In this document: in pieces, positions 32,846-42,478 of the stretch
Layout: every line of letters begins with the position of its first letter
Position numbering within the stretch: position 1 is the first letter of the stretch
Assembly (NCBI RefSeq): GCF_013396335.1
Contig: NZ_JABWSY010000009.1
Location: 62,001-126,000, forward strand
Direction of reading: 5' to 3'
DNA length: 64,000 nt
DNA from: Bacillus sp. EB106-08-02-XG196
GTDB lineage: Bacteria; Bacillota; Bacilli; Bacillales; Cytobacillaceae
Translations under genes and position numbers: made by a program
Notes under the pieces: generated by a model
What the model saw: only the letters and a program-made list of their open reading frames with translations
Told to the model about the DNA's origin: nothing
Databases searched by the model: none

Positions 32846-34333
32846 TCACTCCTTTAAGACAGCATTGATATAGATATTAGGATCTAATAAGGTATCTGCT
32901 GCCTGCGTAATATACGGCAATATGGATTCAGAACCAATTCCGTATAGAGCTGAAATCACTACTAAAATAACAGGAGCAATAAGCAATTGTTTTACAGGTG
33001 CTTTTTCCTCTCCGCGGTATGTGCGGTCCTTTCCCCAAAAACCGTTAATAAAGATTTTCATAACCGAAAAAAGAACGAGTAAACTGGACATCAGTGTAAT
33101 GAAGCCGCCAATAAAGCTCCCCCCCTCAAACCCTCCTTGCACAATAAGGAGCTTTCCAACAAATCCACTCAACGGCGGAATTCCTGCGAGAGCCAGAGCA
33201 GCAATAAAGAAAGTCCAGCCAAGACCTGGGTAACGGGTAATTAGCCCGCTGAAATTTCTTAAATTACTAGTTCCCGTAATGGAAATGACAACTCCTACTA
33301 ACAGGAATAAGGCTGCTTTTATAAGCATATCGTGAATCAAATAGTAAACAGCACCTGTGATGGAAGCCGTGTTCAAGACGGAAATCCCGTATAAGATAAC
33401 ACCTACCGCAACAATGATATTATAAATAATGATGTTCTTGATATCCCAGTAAGCAATTGCACCAATAACACCAAACACAATTGACAGAATCGCTAGAATG
33501 GAGAGAAGAGCAAAAGTGTCTATATCATGATAAAAGAAAAGCGTATACGTTCTTGTAATCGAATAGACTCCTACTTTTGTCAATAAAGCACCGAAAAGAG
33601 CTAATACAGGGGCAGGCGGCGCATAATAGGATCCCGGCATCCAAAAGTAGAGTGGGAAAATGGCTCCTTTTAAACCAAAAACGATTAAAAACAAGACAGC
33701 AATAACCGTTAAGATCCCTGGCATCCCATTTACACTAATTTCATTTATTCTAGCAGAAATATGCGCCATATTTAACGTCCCGACTACAGAATATAAATAG
33801 GCAACCGCAATAACAAATAACGCTGATGAAATGACATTGACAAGTAAATATTTAATGGATTCTCTTAGCTGAATCTTTGTTCCTCCAAGTACTAACAAAA
33901 CATATGAAGACATAAGCATAACCTCAAAAAACACAAATAGGTTAAAGATATCTCCTGTTGTAAACGCCCCGTTTACTCCTACTAATAAAAAGTTAAAAAC
34001 AGCATAGAAGTAATATTTTTCACGTTCTTCTCCTATCGATTTAAAGGAGTAAATGAAACATACAAACGAAATAATACTTGTTGTGAGTACTAAGAGTGCT
34101 GAAAACATGTCAGATACTAAAGTTATCCCAAATGGAGCGTCCCAGCTGCTGACATTGAGGGATTGGATTCCATCTATCCGTACCTTTTGTACAATTAACC
34201 AAGCTGCAATAATTGTACCTATTGAAGAAATCGTTCCAACAACTCGCTGAGCGGTGATTCTTTTATTCAGAAAAATTAATATTACCCCAGTAAATAAGGG
34301 GATTAATATAGGTAAAATGATTAAGTTAGTCAT
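32846..34333 (-). CDS. mrpD: Na+/H+ antiporter subunit MrpD/MnhD
   Basis: This 495-residue proton-pumping-type subunit is homologous to complex I NuoM/N, with about 14 helices. Key motifs include [18 protein letters not shown] with the conserved transmembrane glutamate, and [36 protein letters not shown] (quoted in part), which carries the conserved lysines. It overlaps mrpC by 8 bases. Confidence 0.95.
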   Translation of the reverse strand: MTNLIILPILIPLFTGVILIFLNKRITAQRVVGTISSIGTIIAAWLIVQKVRIDGIQSLNVSSWDAPFGITLVSDMFSALLVLTTSIISFVCFIYSFKSIGEEREKYYFYAVFNFLLVGVNGAFTTGDIFNLFVFFEVMLMSSYVLLVLGGTKIQLRESIKYLLVNVISSALFVIAVAYLYSVVGTLNMAHISARINEISVNGMPGILTVIAVLFLIVFGLKGAIFPLYFWMPGSYYAPPAPVLALFGALLTKVGVYSITRTYTLFFYHDIDTFALLSILAILSIVFGVIGAIAYWDIKNIIIYNIIVAVGVILYGISVLNTASITGAVYYLIHDMLIKAALFLLVGVVISITGTSNLRNFSGLITRYPGLGWTFFIAALALAGIPPLSGFVGKLLIVQGGFEGGSFIGGFITLMSSLLVLFSVMKIFINGFWGKDRTYRGEEKAPVKQLLIAPVILVVISALYGIGSESILPYITQAADTLLDPNIYINAVLKE

Positions 34334-34667
34334 CTTTCTCTGTTCCCCTCATTTCTTCTACATTATCTGTTCCCAGCTCTTGATAGGATCGATAAGCCAA
34401 TACTAAGAAAAATGCTGTCACACCAAAGCTGATAACAATTGCTGTTAAAATTAACGCCTGAGGCAATGGATCTGTATAGCTCTCCTCATTCCCCCCTAGA
34501 ATTGGTGCAGCTCCTCGTTTGAGTCCACCCATGGTTAGAATAAGGAGATGAGCACCATGGCTTAATAGACCAGTACCAACAATAATGCGTAATAGACTTT
34601 TTGAAAGCATTAAATAGGTGGCGGTCATAAATAGAATACCAATTACAAATGCCATTAATATTTCCAT
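34326..34667 (-). CDS. mrpC: Na+/H+ antiporter subunit MrpC/MnhC
   Basis: This 113-residue subunit is homologous to NuoK of complex I, with three helices and the family segments [15 protein letters not shown] and [20 protein letters not shown]. It overlaps mrpD (8 bases) and shares one base with mrpB, consistent with coupled translation. Confidence 0.94.
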   Translation of the reverse strand: MEILMAFVIGILFMTATYLMLSKSLLRIIVGTGLLSHGAHLLILTMGGLKRGAAPILGGNEESYTDPLPQALILTAIVISFGVTAFFLVLAYRSYQELGTDNVEEMRGTEKDD

Positions 34668-35092
34668 TATTCATCCTCCCCTATCGTTTGAATAATGGTC
34701 ATCGTAACTCCCACAACAACAAAGTAAACTCCTAAATCAAAAAGTGTTGCTGTATGAAGTGATAATTCACCAAGAATCGGTAATTGAACATCTCCAAATG
34801 CATGAGTTAAAAACGGGACATCAAATAGGAGAGAACCTGCACTTGTACTAATTGCAAATAGCAGCCCAATCGCTGTGAGAATCCGGTAGTTTACTGGCAA
34901 TAACTCCTCAACTGTTTTAATATCATAGGTAATTAAAAGAAGTACAATCGCACCGGCTGTCATTAAACCTCCTATAAACCCTCCACCGGGATAATAATGG
35001 CCTGCAGTGAAAATATAGACTGAGTACAGGACAATAAAGAAAAGAAGAACTTTTATGGCTGTTTCAAGTATAATATTGTTTGTTTTTCTCAA
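34667..35092 (-). CDS. mrpB: Na+/H+ antiporter subunit MrpB/MnhB
   Basis: This 141-residue membrane protein has the MnhB core [26 protein letters not shown] and a C-terminal [23 protein letters not shown]. In this operon mrpA and mrpB are separate genes, as in Group 1 Mrp systems of Bacillus. It overlaps the end of mrpA by 4 bases. Confidence 0.94.
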   Translation of the reverse strand: MRKTNNIILETAIKVLLFFIVLYSVYIFTAGHYYPGGGFIGGLMTAGAIVLLLITYDIKTVEELLPVNYRILTAIGLLFAISTSAGSLLFDVPFLTHAFGDVQLPILGELSLHTATLFDLGVYFVVVGVTMTIIQTIGEDE

Positions 35093-37494
35093 CCTTCTTT
35101 CCTCCTGTTCAATCTTAATTTGATCATGCCAAAGATTCCTAATGAAGCAATCGCCAATACTGTGATTTCAAAAAGAGTATCAAAGCCGCGAAAATCAACG
35201 AGAATTACGTTTACCATGTTTTTGCCGGCAGCCTCTGTATACGTATTCTCCACATAATATTTTGATATAGAGTCAAATAGCTTACTGCTATGAGCGGAAA
35301 GTGCGATTAAGGTTACAATGGCACCAACTCCAACTGAGATGAGAGCATTAATTAGTCTAAATCTCATCCTTGTCTCAAACTTCCTTAATTTCGGTAAATG
35401 ATAGAAGCAAACCAAGAATAATGCTACAGAAATTGTTTCGATAACAAGTTGAGTTAAAGCTAAATCAGGAGCTCTAAATAGAACATAAAATAGAGAAACA
35501 GTATAACCAACAGCACCAAGCAGAATGATAGAAGTCATTCTTGATTTAGCAAATAGAATACAAATCGACCCCAAAACAACAAGAATGGCTAGGGCGACTT
35601 CGTATACTCCTATCGAAGATACATTGCTTGTACTAAACGTAAAGGCATTCTTTCCTATAAGGGTGGATGCAAGAATTATTATGAAGAATGCAAATATATA
35701 TACAAGATACGACCTAATTGAACCATTCATATAAGTATTTGTCAGTTTATAGGAGACTGATTGTAATCCTTCTAATACAAAGTCATAGAATCGATTAAGA
35801 GCAAGCTTCTCTGGAATACCTTTATAGACTTTTTTCCATCTAGAATGTGTTTTATATAGAACTAATCCTAAAATAATTACACCAAGTGTCATAAACAATT
35901 CAATTGTAGGACCATGCCAGAAGGAAATATGAACCTTAAATTCTTCCCCCGCTTCTAGAAGACTTGGAAGAATCGAGGACATTGCTGGTGAGATTAGACT
36001 ATCAGATAATAAATTTGGGAAAAAACCGAAAATAATCACTAGTGAAACTAATATTATCGGTGAAATCAGCAATCCAATAGGCGCTTCATGCGGTTTTTTA
36101 TCAAATTTTTCCGAATGATATTTACCTGTAAAGGTTTGAAAAACAAGAATCATGCTATATATAAAGGTAAAGATGCTGGCAATCCAAGCCAGCACTGGGA
36201 ATAATATCCCCCAGGTTTCGAGGTTAAATATATCCATTTCGGTTACATGAACCATTGCTGTAAAGAACATCTCTTTACTTAAGAAACCATTAAAGGGAGG
36301 AAGTCCTGCCATTGAGAATGCACCAATAATAGATATTGTAAACGTGATTGGCATAAAGTGCATTAAACCGCCCAATTTACGTATATCCCTCGTACCTGTT
36401 TCATGATCGACGATTCCAGCTGCCATGAACAAGCTTCCTTTAAAGGTTGCATGGTTGATTAAGTGGAAAATAGCCGCTGTTACAGCTACCGTAAAGATGT
36501 TTTCATCCAAAAAATCATAATGATGGGCCGCTGCTCCAACACCAAGCAATGACATGATAAGTCCTAATTGGCTGACTGTAGAAAAGGCTAATATCGCCTT
36601 TAAATCGGTTTGCTTCACGGCAAATACAGAACCCCATATCATGGTCAGTATTCCGACACCTGAAACAAGCCAGAACCATAGAATATGTTCTCCAAACACA
36701 GGTGTAAAACGTGCTACCAAATATATTCCTGCCTTGACCATCGTCGCCGAGTGTAGATAAGCACTAACTGGCGTAGGAGCTTCCATAGCATCAGGAAGCC
36801 AAATATAGAATGGAAATTGTGCAGATTTTGTAAAAGCACCAAGTAAAATACAAAGTAATGCAGGCACAAATAATGAGTGGTTAAAAATTTCATTTGCTTG
36901 AGACATAATTTCGGTGAAGCTAAAGGTTCCAGTCATAATGTAAAGAAGGATGATTCCCCCTAGCATGGCAAGTCCGCCAAATACTGTAATAAGCATTGAT
37001 TTTTGTGCACCATAGCGGGATTTATCTCGTTCGTACCAGTAACCAATTAATAAAAAAGATGAAAAGCTAGTTAACTCCCAAAATGCATACATCACAATTA
37101 AATTATCCGATAAGACAACTCCCAGCATGGCAGCCATGAAGAGAAGTAAATATACATAAAAGTGATTGAGCTTTTCTTTATTCTTTGCTAGGTAATAGAT
37201 GGAATATAGAACAACCAATGCCCCAATCCCTGTTATAAGCAGGGAAAATAAAAGACCAAGTCCGTCGACTTTTGCTGTAAAATTAATTCCTAAAGACGGA
37301 ATCCAGTTAATCATTTTAATAAATGATGTCCCACTCATTGTTTCCGGCAGAAAAGTGAGAAAATAGCCGAACAATAAAATCGGTAAAGGTAACACAAACC
37401 ACCCAGTATGTATTTGACGAAATGTTCTGTAAAATAGTGGGATAAAAATTGATAGGATTAATGGTGCTACAATCGCCAAGTGTAGAAAAGACAA
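35089..37494 (-). CDS. mrpA: Na+/H+ antiporter subunit MrpA/MnhA
   Basis: This 801-residue, largest subunit is homologous to NuoL in its first 500 residues and to a MrpB/NuoJ-like region at the C-terminus. Conserved features include WELTSFSSFLLIGYWY with the essential glutamate, FPFYIWLPDAMEAPTPVSAYLHSATMVKAG (quoted in part) and GLPPFNGFLSKE. The Mrp complex exchanges cytoplasmic Na+ for protons and supports alkali and salt tolerance. As first gene, its 5' region (37495-37620) should carry the operon promoter. Confidence 0.95.
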   Translation of the reverse strand: MSFLHLAIVAPLILSIFIPLFYRTFRQIHTGWFVLPLPILLFGYFLTFLPETMSGTSFIKMINWIPSLGINFTAKVDGLGLLFSLLITGIGALVVLYSIYYLAKNKEKLNHFYVYLLLFMAAMLGVVLSDNLIVMYAFWELTSFSSFLLIGYWYERDKSRYGAQKSMLITVFGGLAMLGGIILLYIMTGTFSFTEIMSQANEIFNHSLFVPALLCILLGAFTKSAQFPFYIWLPDAMEAPTPVSAYLHSATMVKAGIYLVARFTPVFGEHILWFWLVSGVGILTMIWGSVFAVKQTDLKAILAFSTVSQLGLIMSLLGVGAAAHHYDFLDENIFTVAVTAAIFHLINHATFKGSLFMAAGIVDHETGTRDIRKLGGLMHFMPITFTISIIGAFSMAGLPPFNGFLSKEMFFTAMVHVTEMDIFNLETWGILFPVLAWIASIFTFIYSMILVFQTFTGKYHSEKFDKKPHEAPIGLLISPIILVSLVIIFGFFPNLLSDSLISPAMSSILPSLLEAGEEFKVHISFWHGPTIELFMTLGVIILGLVLYKTHSRWKKVYKGIPEKLALNRFYDFVLEGLQSVSYKLTNTYMNGSIRSYLVYIFAFFIIILASTLIGKNAFTFSTSNVSSIGVYEVALAILVVLGSICILFAKSRMTSIILLGAVGYTVSLFYVLFRAPDLALTQLVIETISVALFLVCFYHLPKLRKFETRMRFRLINALISVGVGAIVTLIALSAHSSKLFDSISKYYVENTYTEAAGKNMVNVILVDFRGFDTLFEITVLAIASLGIFGMIKLRLNRRKEG

Positions 37495-37632
37495 AACAAA
37501 ACCTCCTTATTTCTGAGATACCAACCCTTTTGGTTATTAGCTAAATTATCGGTATCCATATTAACTCTTCACTATCATTCCACCTCTCGATTCATTTCAT
37601 TATTTTTACTTTCAATTTTTGGAAATACAAAA

Positions 37633-37678
37633 GGAGCCTGTCACCAAGGGACATAGTTATCCCTTTGTGACAGGCTCC
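37633..37678. repeat. 19-bp inverted repeat hairpin upstream of mrpA
   Basis: GGAGCCTGTCACCAAGGGA pairs with TCCCTTTGTGACAGGCTCC with one mismatch and an 8-base loop. It lies in the non-coding stretch between mrpA and yjcZ, where no gene ends next to it. The GTGACAGGCTCC arm is similar in style to the GTGCCAGGCACC hairpin at 457-498, suggesting a dispersed hairpin family. Confidence 0.6.
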
Positions 37679-37835
37679 TCCAAAAATCGTTTTTATTTAT
37701 TTACATAATGTTAACATGACTTTAGTGCCCATTCAATGGTTTTTTATTAAAAAATAATACAACCATGAACTTCGTCCAAGCTTTCTAACCCGTTAAATCA
37801 TAAATTGAAGTGATAACGGTGGAGGTGAAGATGGA

Positions 37836-37937
37836 ATGGGTCAACAAGGTGGTAGCAACAATGCATTTACATTAATTGTTGTTTTGTTTATACTTTTAAT
37901 AATTGTCGGGTCTGCTTTCATTGGCGGCGGATTTTAA
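37836..37937 (+). CDS. YjcZ-family sporulation protein
   Basis: This 33-residue protein has a short polar start (MGQQGGSNNAF), one hydrophobic helix and the C-terminal GSAFIGGGF. This is the typical YjcZ-family pattern of a small hydrophobic protein found in spore-forming bacilli. The ATG at 37836 lies eight bases after GGAGGTG. A terminator follows directly. Its molecular role is not established. Confidence 0.85.
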   Translation: MGQQGGSNNAFTLIVVLFILLIIVGSAFIGGGF

Positions 37938-37952
37938 AAATGCAGCTTCTAT

Positions 37953-37990
37953 AAAAAATGCTTCAGTGTTTAGGCGCTGAAGCATTTTTT
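37953..37990 (+). terminator. terminator of yjcZ
   Basis: AAAAAATGCTTCA pairs with TGAAGCATTTTTT, 16 bp after the stop codon. Confidence 0.85.
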
Positions 37991-38060
37991 AAATAAATTG
38001 TTGTATCTTCAGTTAAACTATCTGTATGATAGTTACATTACGATAATATTGGAGGCATCA

Positions 38061-38537
38061 ATGCTTACTTTTAACGAAAAATTAGCCATAATCGAGTCAT
38101 TCCCAGAACTTGAGCGAAAAGACGTTTCACTTAAACGTGTTAATTTCCAGCTGCCAAATAGTGCATCTGATAAAAAAAATGTGGTCTATCATCTACACCC
38201 AAATGGAAACGGATTTGTTTATGCAGGAAACCTACATACCTATCAAACCGATGATAAAGGAATGGTTAATATCCGTGACTTTTCTGCAGATGAATTAAAA
38301 AAATTAATTCAGGAATCCATTGAATCCTTATTACCCGTTGAAAAATCACTTGCTGAAGAAGCCATTATTGGTAATCAGGTTGAAGAACGTTGGGTGAACG
38401 AGGAAAAAAATCATCTGATCTTAATTAACGAGAACGATACCTGGAATATTTACTATGGATTAAATCTTGAAGAAAGCTTTGATACCTATGGTGAAGCGGA
38501 AGAGTTTTTAACTGAGGAAGGCTTCCACAAAGTTTAG
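38061..38537 (+). CDS. conserved hypothetical protein
   Basis: This 158-residue soluble, acidic protein has no signal peptide. Two portions look alike in style: an N-terminal VVYHLHPNGNGFVYAG and a C-terminal HLILINENDTWNIYYGLNLEESFDTYGEAEEFL (quoted in part), both beta-strand rich. The ATG at 38061 follows TTGGAGG, whereas a longer in-frame reading has no ribosome site. The function is not recognised. It is a single-gene unit with its own terminator. Confidence 0.7.
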   Translation: MLTFNEKLAIIESFPELERKDVSLKRVNFQLPNSASDKKNVVYHLHPNGNGFVYAGNLHTYQTDDKGMVNIRDFSADELKKLIQESIESLLPVEKSLAEEAIIGNQVEERWVNEEKNHLILINENDTWNIYYGLNLEESFDTYGEAEEFLTEEGFHKV

Positions 38538-38550
38538 TGAAAATTTATTC

Positions 38551-38578
38551 AAGCTGTGCACAAAGCACAGCTTTTTTT
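38551..38578. terminator. terminator between convergent genes
   Basis: AAGCTGTG pairs with CACAGCTT through a 7-base loop and is followed by a run of seven T on the plus strand. Confidence 0.85.
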
Positions 38579-39107
38579 AATCCAACTCTGTTATTTTTCT
38601 TAGTTCTGTATCTATCCAGTCATCTAAACGGATAATGCTTTGCTTTGCCCGGTCGTAATCGATACTTCGATAATGATGCATTCCACCCTCTTCTTCGTCT
38701 TTCTCATCGGCCAATTTCACAATTTGCTGAAGAGGTGTACGAACAATATCGTTTGATGGTAAAAATGAATCGGTATGAAACAGTATTGCTAAAGCGATAT
38801 CTTTTGCCTTTACTGGATTTTCGCCAAGACGGATTAATAATTTGTGAGCTCTCTCCGCCCCTTTAATTGGATGAATGTCATTTTGTTTATATAAATCATA
38901 ATCCCATTTCCCATTTTTATACCAGGTGTAATGCCCCATATCATGTAAAAGCCCGGCTTTTGCCGCAATATCAACATCCAATTGATGTTCTTTGCCTAAA
39001 TGAAAGGCGTGATAGGCCACTGCAATTGCATGTGCAATGCCAGATCGATTCAAGTATTTTTGTGCAATATGATGTTCAAATATGTTAATTAACCTTACAT
39101 CTCTCAT
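38577..39107 (-). CDS. HD-domain phosphohydrolase
   Basis: This 176-residue HD-superfamily protein has metal ligands in HAIAVAYHAFHLG, the HD pair in GLLHDMGHYTW, and a downstream IHPIKGAERAHKLL and LAILFHTDSF. HD proteins cleave phosphate esters or nucleotides; the substrate is not evident. The ATG at 39107 follows GGAGGAG; an upstream in-frame ATG lies before that site and is unlikely. Confidence 0.82.
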   Translation of the reverse strand: MRDVRLINIFEHHIAQKYLNRSGIAHAIAVAYHAFHLGKEHQLDVDIAAKAGLLHDMGHYTWYKNGKWDYDLYKQNDIHPIKGAERAHKLLIRLGENPVKAKDIALAILFHTDSFLPSNDIVRTPLQQIVKLADEKDEEEGGMHHYRSIDYDRAKQSIIRLDDWIDTELRKITELD

Positions 39108-39208
39108 ATCAATCTCCTCCACACCATGCATCATGCAATTTTTTTACTATTGATTATATTATAAACATCATTCTACAGCTACATATTTATTCATTTTAAT
39201 TTATAAAA

Positions 39209-39453
39209 TACTGTGTTATATCAGGCTGTTGATTTGTGCTCCACTAAGGAATGCTTCTTTGAATAATCACCGCAGTGACAGGCGGTCTCTGCCTGTCACG
39301 AGGCGCTTCGCTTTCCGCAGGCGGTTCGGGAAGCCTCCTCGGCGCTAAAGCGCCTGCGGGGTCTCCCCTGTCCCGTCCTCCTGCAGGAGTCTCGCGCCTT
39401 CCGCACAAATCAACAGGGTTATTAAATCAATAGTTTAATTTAACACAGCCTAA
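39209..39453. repeat. dispersed intergenic repeat, copy 1
   Basis: This is a GC-richer element of about 245 bp bounded by 14-bp perfect inverted repeats CTGTTGATTTGTGC (39226-39239) and GCACAAATCAACAG (39403-39416). Degenerate outer ends (CTGTGTTA and TAACACAG) lie beyond them. An inner hairpin GACAGGC-GGTCTCT-GCCTGTC is present. It has no convincing coding potential. A second copy, with insertions, lies at 46936-47366. Confidence 0.85.
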
Positions 39454-39461
39454 TAAAAATA

Positions 39462-39488
39462 GGAGCTCTCATTGTTAATGAAAGCTCC
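39462..39488 (-). terminator. terminator of ltaS
   Basis: GGAGCTTTCATT pairs with AATGAGAGCTCC on the minus strand (one mismatch) followed by TATTTTTATT. Confidence 0.75.
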
Positions 39489-39510
39489 ATTTTACTTTTT
39501 TATTCACTTG

Positions 39511-41583
39511 TTATTCATTTGCAGATTCCGTTTCATTTATACCTTCTGTTTCAGTTTCAGTTTGAGTTTCACCAGTACCTTCTGTACCATCCGTACTTTC
39601 AGTTTCATTGGTAGCTTCGGTGCCTTTTACTGCGTTACTTTCAATTACTCCTTTTTTCACTTTCGGAGCTAAATATTCAAAATCATTAGGATCTATTGGT
39701 GTATATCCAGCTGGCTGGTAGAAACGTAAAAGGTCTTTATAAACGATTTCATCTGACATTTGAAGCTCTGTGGCGGCTTTATCAGCAATTTCCTTGCATG
39801 CCTCAGTACCTTCGAGTATTTCCCCTGTTACGTTACTGTAGCATTTCCCTTTTACTTGAACGATTTCAGGTGAGACGAAATCACCATTTCTAAATAAGGC
39901 CCAATTACGGTGATCCTTTGATAATAAATCAGATCCAAGTTCCAAGTAGTCTTTTGTATCAATACCTAATAAGTGAAGAATGGTTGAACGCACATCAGCC
40001 TGACCACCATATTGCTGCTGAATCCCTCCATTCACTCCAGGAACATGAATAAGTAGAGGAACACGCTGCAAGCCGGTATTTAGGGTTGGCGTAATTTCCT
40101 CAACACCAAGGACCTTCGCCATTGCCTCATTGTGATTTTCAGAAATACCGTAATGGTCCCCGTACATTACAATGACTGTATTATCGTATAAACCTGAAGC
40201 TTTTAGATCATTAAAGAACTGTTCAATCGCCTCATCCATATAGTGTGCTGCTTGAAAATATTGATCGACCACTTTATCCCCTGTATCTCCAGCAGGAAAC
40301 TCAGTATCCTCTGGGTCCATTTCAAAAGGAAAATGGTTAGAAAGTGTTAAAAATTTTGTATAGAACGGCTGCGGTAAGCTCTTTAGTAAAGGCATTGATT
40401 CTGTAAAGAATGGCTTATCCTTTAAACCGTAATTCTTAGTATTTTCTTCAGTCATATTGTAGTATTCGGCATCAAAAAATTGATCATATCCTAAAGCTTT
40501 GTACATAACGTTTCGGTTCCAGAACGTTTTATAGTTCCCATGAAACGAAGCGGAATAATAGCCATTACCTTTTAGAATGGCTGGCATTGCATGGTAGGTG
40601 TTTTGTGCTTTATTGACGAAAACTGCACCTTGAGCCATTGGGTATAATCCATTTTCCATCAGGAATTCTGCGTCAGACGTCTTGCCTTGACCAGTTTGAT
40701 GAAAAAAGTTTTCAAAATAAAATGCTTCATTCCCATGAACTAAGGAATTTAAGAACGGTGTTACTTCCTGGCCATCTGGCATTTTATAATCGATGGCAAA
40801 GCTTTGAAGTGATTCCATTGCAATATAGATTACATTCATTCCTTTAGCTTTACCGAAGTACTCAGGATTTGGTGCTGCAAAATTAGCTTTCCGATAATTC
40901 TCTACATCCGTTATATCACTGCTGTCAGCAAGTGCCCGTTGGCCGGAAGATTTGATATTTTGAATAACATCGTAAATGGTAAAGTTATAGGCACCTAAAT
41001 ATTTTACCAAGTAATTTCTATCAAACGAACGGCTTAATAGCTGCGGACGATCTTTTTCTGCCAGCCCAAGATTAAACAAAAATACAGTGACCGCAAACAA
41101 GAGAACTACTTTAAATGACTTTCGATTTTCAACAGTAACCTTCTTAAATAAAGTAAAAGACAATGCAATCAAAATAAAAAAGTCTAAGAAGTATAAGAAA
41201 TCAAATGGAGACATTAATGAAAGAGCACTATCTCCGAGTTGACCTGCATTTGTTTTGGTCGACATTAAAACTGGAACCGTAATAAAATCGCTAAAGAATC
41301 TGTAATAGGCAATATTGGCGTACAATAAGAACGACAAAATAAAATTTGTGATAATAATGACTAATTTCATGCGCTTTTTGAAAAGTAAAGCTAAACCAAA
41401 GAAAAATAGCGCTGAACTTAGCGGATTAATAAACAAGAGGAATTTTTGTAGGTTATTATCGATTCCAAGGGTAAATTCAACTTGATATGCTGCATATGTT
41501 TTTAGCCAAAATAAAACAACGGCAATTGCAAAGAAAGCAATGGATCCATTATTTTTTATTTCAGGCAGTCTAATCTTTTTCAT
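39511..41583 (-). CDS. lipoteichoic acid synthase family protein (LtaS-like)
   Basis: This 690-residue membrane sulfatase-like enzyme transfers glycerol phosphate from phosphatidylglycerol to the lipoteichoic acid chain outside the cell. It has five N-terminal helices (about 15-175) and an extracellular domain with metal ligand E257 (YIAMES). The catalytic T302 is in GQGKTSDAE, and a later YGDHYGISENHN segment holds more metal ligands. RALA-D near residue 219 resembles the signal-peptidase cleavage site of LtaS. The last 40 or so residues are an unusual Thr/Glu/Gly-rich tail. The start follows GAGAGGAG. Confidence 0.9.
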   Translation of the reverse strand: MKKIRLPEIKNNGSIAFFAIAVVLFWLKTYAAYQVEFTLGIDNNLQKFLLFINPLSSALFFFGLALLFKKRMKLVIIITNFILSFLLYANIAYYRFFSDFITVPVLMSTKTNAGQLGDSALSLMSPFDFLYFLDFFILIALSFTLFKKVTVENRKSFKVVLLFAVTVFLFNLGLAEKDRPQLLSRSFDRNYLVKYLGAYNFTIYDVIQNIKSSGQRALADSSDITDVENYRKANFAAPNPEYFGKAKGMNVIYIAMESLQSFAIDYKMPDGQEVTPFLNSLVHGNEAFYFENFFHQTGQGKTSDAEFLMENGLYPMAQGAVFVNKAQNTYHAMPAILKGNGYYSASFHGNYKTFWNRNVMYKALGYDQFFDAEYYNMTEENTKNYGLKDKPFFTESMPLLKSLPQPFYTKFLTLSNHFPFEMDPEDTEFPAGDTGDKVVDQYFQAAHYMDEAIEQFFNDLKASGLYDNTVIVMYGDHYGISENHNEAMAKVLGVEEITPTLNTGLQRVPLLIHVPGVNGGIQQQYGGQADVRSTILHLLGIDTKDYLELGSDLLSKDHRNWALFRNGDFVSPEIVQVKGKCYSNVTGEILEGTEACKEIADKAATELQMSDEIVYKDLLRFYQPAGYTPIDPNDFEYLAPKVKKGVIESNAVKGTEATNETESTDGTEGTGETQTETETEGINETESANE

Positions 41584-41601
41584 TTTTAATTCTCCTCTCA
41601 C

Positions 41602-42043
41602 TTACCAATAACTTTGGTAAACGAACCTCAATTACTATATCACATATCCATCAAAATAAAAACAAATCCACTTCCATTAATAACCAATTTCTTTAGTCAA
41701 TTTTCACTATATTTTGCTAGTAATCTAACACTCTAGAAGCTTGGTTAAATTCCTCGGATAATTTCGAAATTAAAATAACTGGCAGTCCAAGGTGATTTAA
41801 ACTTCTTTTATATAGGACGAAAGGAAACCCATTAAGTTTCAAATATTTTAGGTATCTTTTTCTAAGTAATCATAAACCGGAAATTTAGAGCATGCAATAT
41901 GATTTTAGTCTTATCTTTTACAGAATATAAAACAAGCTATCCTTTTAGAACTATTAATAATAGAAGAAAGCGATTACAAAATTAACGAATGAAAACCCTC
42001 ATGAAGGTAAAAATAAAACGACAATATTATTAGGAGTGAAAAT
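41602..42043. other. non-coding stretch between ltaS and sspH
   Basis: About 440 AT-rich bases. Apart from the promoter regions expected for ltaS (leftward) and sspH (rightward), I see no ORF with a ribosome site, no hairpin with a T-run and no repeat. Confidence 0.5.
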
Positions 42044-42223
42044 ATGAATGTAAACCGTGTTAAACAAATTCTATCGTCTTCTGCAGATATTGAAGTTAAA
42101 TATAATGGAACTTCTGTCTGGATTGACCAATTAAACGAGGATGGAAGAACAGCTACTGTACACCTAAGAGGTCCTCTTGAAGAAAGAACGATTGTTGAAA
42201 TAGGGGAACTTGTTGAAGACTAA
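42044..42223 (+). CDS. sspH: H-type small acid-soluble spore protein
   Basis: This 59-residue protein matches the SspH family: MNVNRVKQILSSSADIEV, then GTSVWIDQL and GRTATVHLRGP. H-type SASPs are made in the forespore, usually under SigG. The ATG at 42044 follows TAGGAGTG. A terminator lies eight bases after the stop codon. Confidence 0.92.
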   Translation: MNVNRVKQILSSSADIEVKYNGTSVWIDQLNEDGRTATVHLRGPLEERTIVEIGELVED

Positions 42224-42230
42224 AAAATAC

Positions 42231-42262
42231 CTCCACCTTTCGAATAAAGGTGGAGGAGTTTT
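42231..42262 (+). terminator. terminator of sspH
   Basis: CTCCACCTTT pairs with AAAGGTGGAG, followed by GAGTTTTTATTT. Confidence 0.85.
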
Positions 42263-42281
42263 TATTTGTGAAGTTTAACGC

Positions 42282-42434
42282 CTATATCATATCTTCGTTT
42301 TCCTTATCTATATCTCTAGGCTGAGGTGTAATTTGTTGGTCGAAGCCTTTTTTAAGTACATCCTTTGTATTTGTTCCTACATCAATTGCGGTATCTGATT
42401 TAGGAAGCTTGCTTAATTCTTTTCCTCTTGGCAT
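42282..42434 (-). CDS. small 50-residue hydrophilic protein, unknown
   Basis: The ATG at 42434 lies six bases after AAGGGGTG. The product begins MPRGKELSKLPKSDTAIDVG and ends acidic (DIDKENEDMI); it is polar throughout, without cysteine or membrane segment, as many small sporulation-associated bacillus proteins are. It sits back to back with sspH (convergent) and downstream of the acyl-CoA dehydrogenase promoter region. No family recognised. Confidence 0.65.
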   Translation of the reverse strand: MPRGKELSKLPKSDTAIDVGTNTKDVLKKGFDQQITPQPRDIDKENEDMI

Positions 42435-42478
42435 TTTCTTCACCCCTTACTAGTTAAAGTGTTCAAGGTGAGTAAAAA

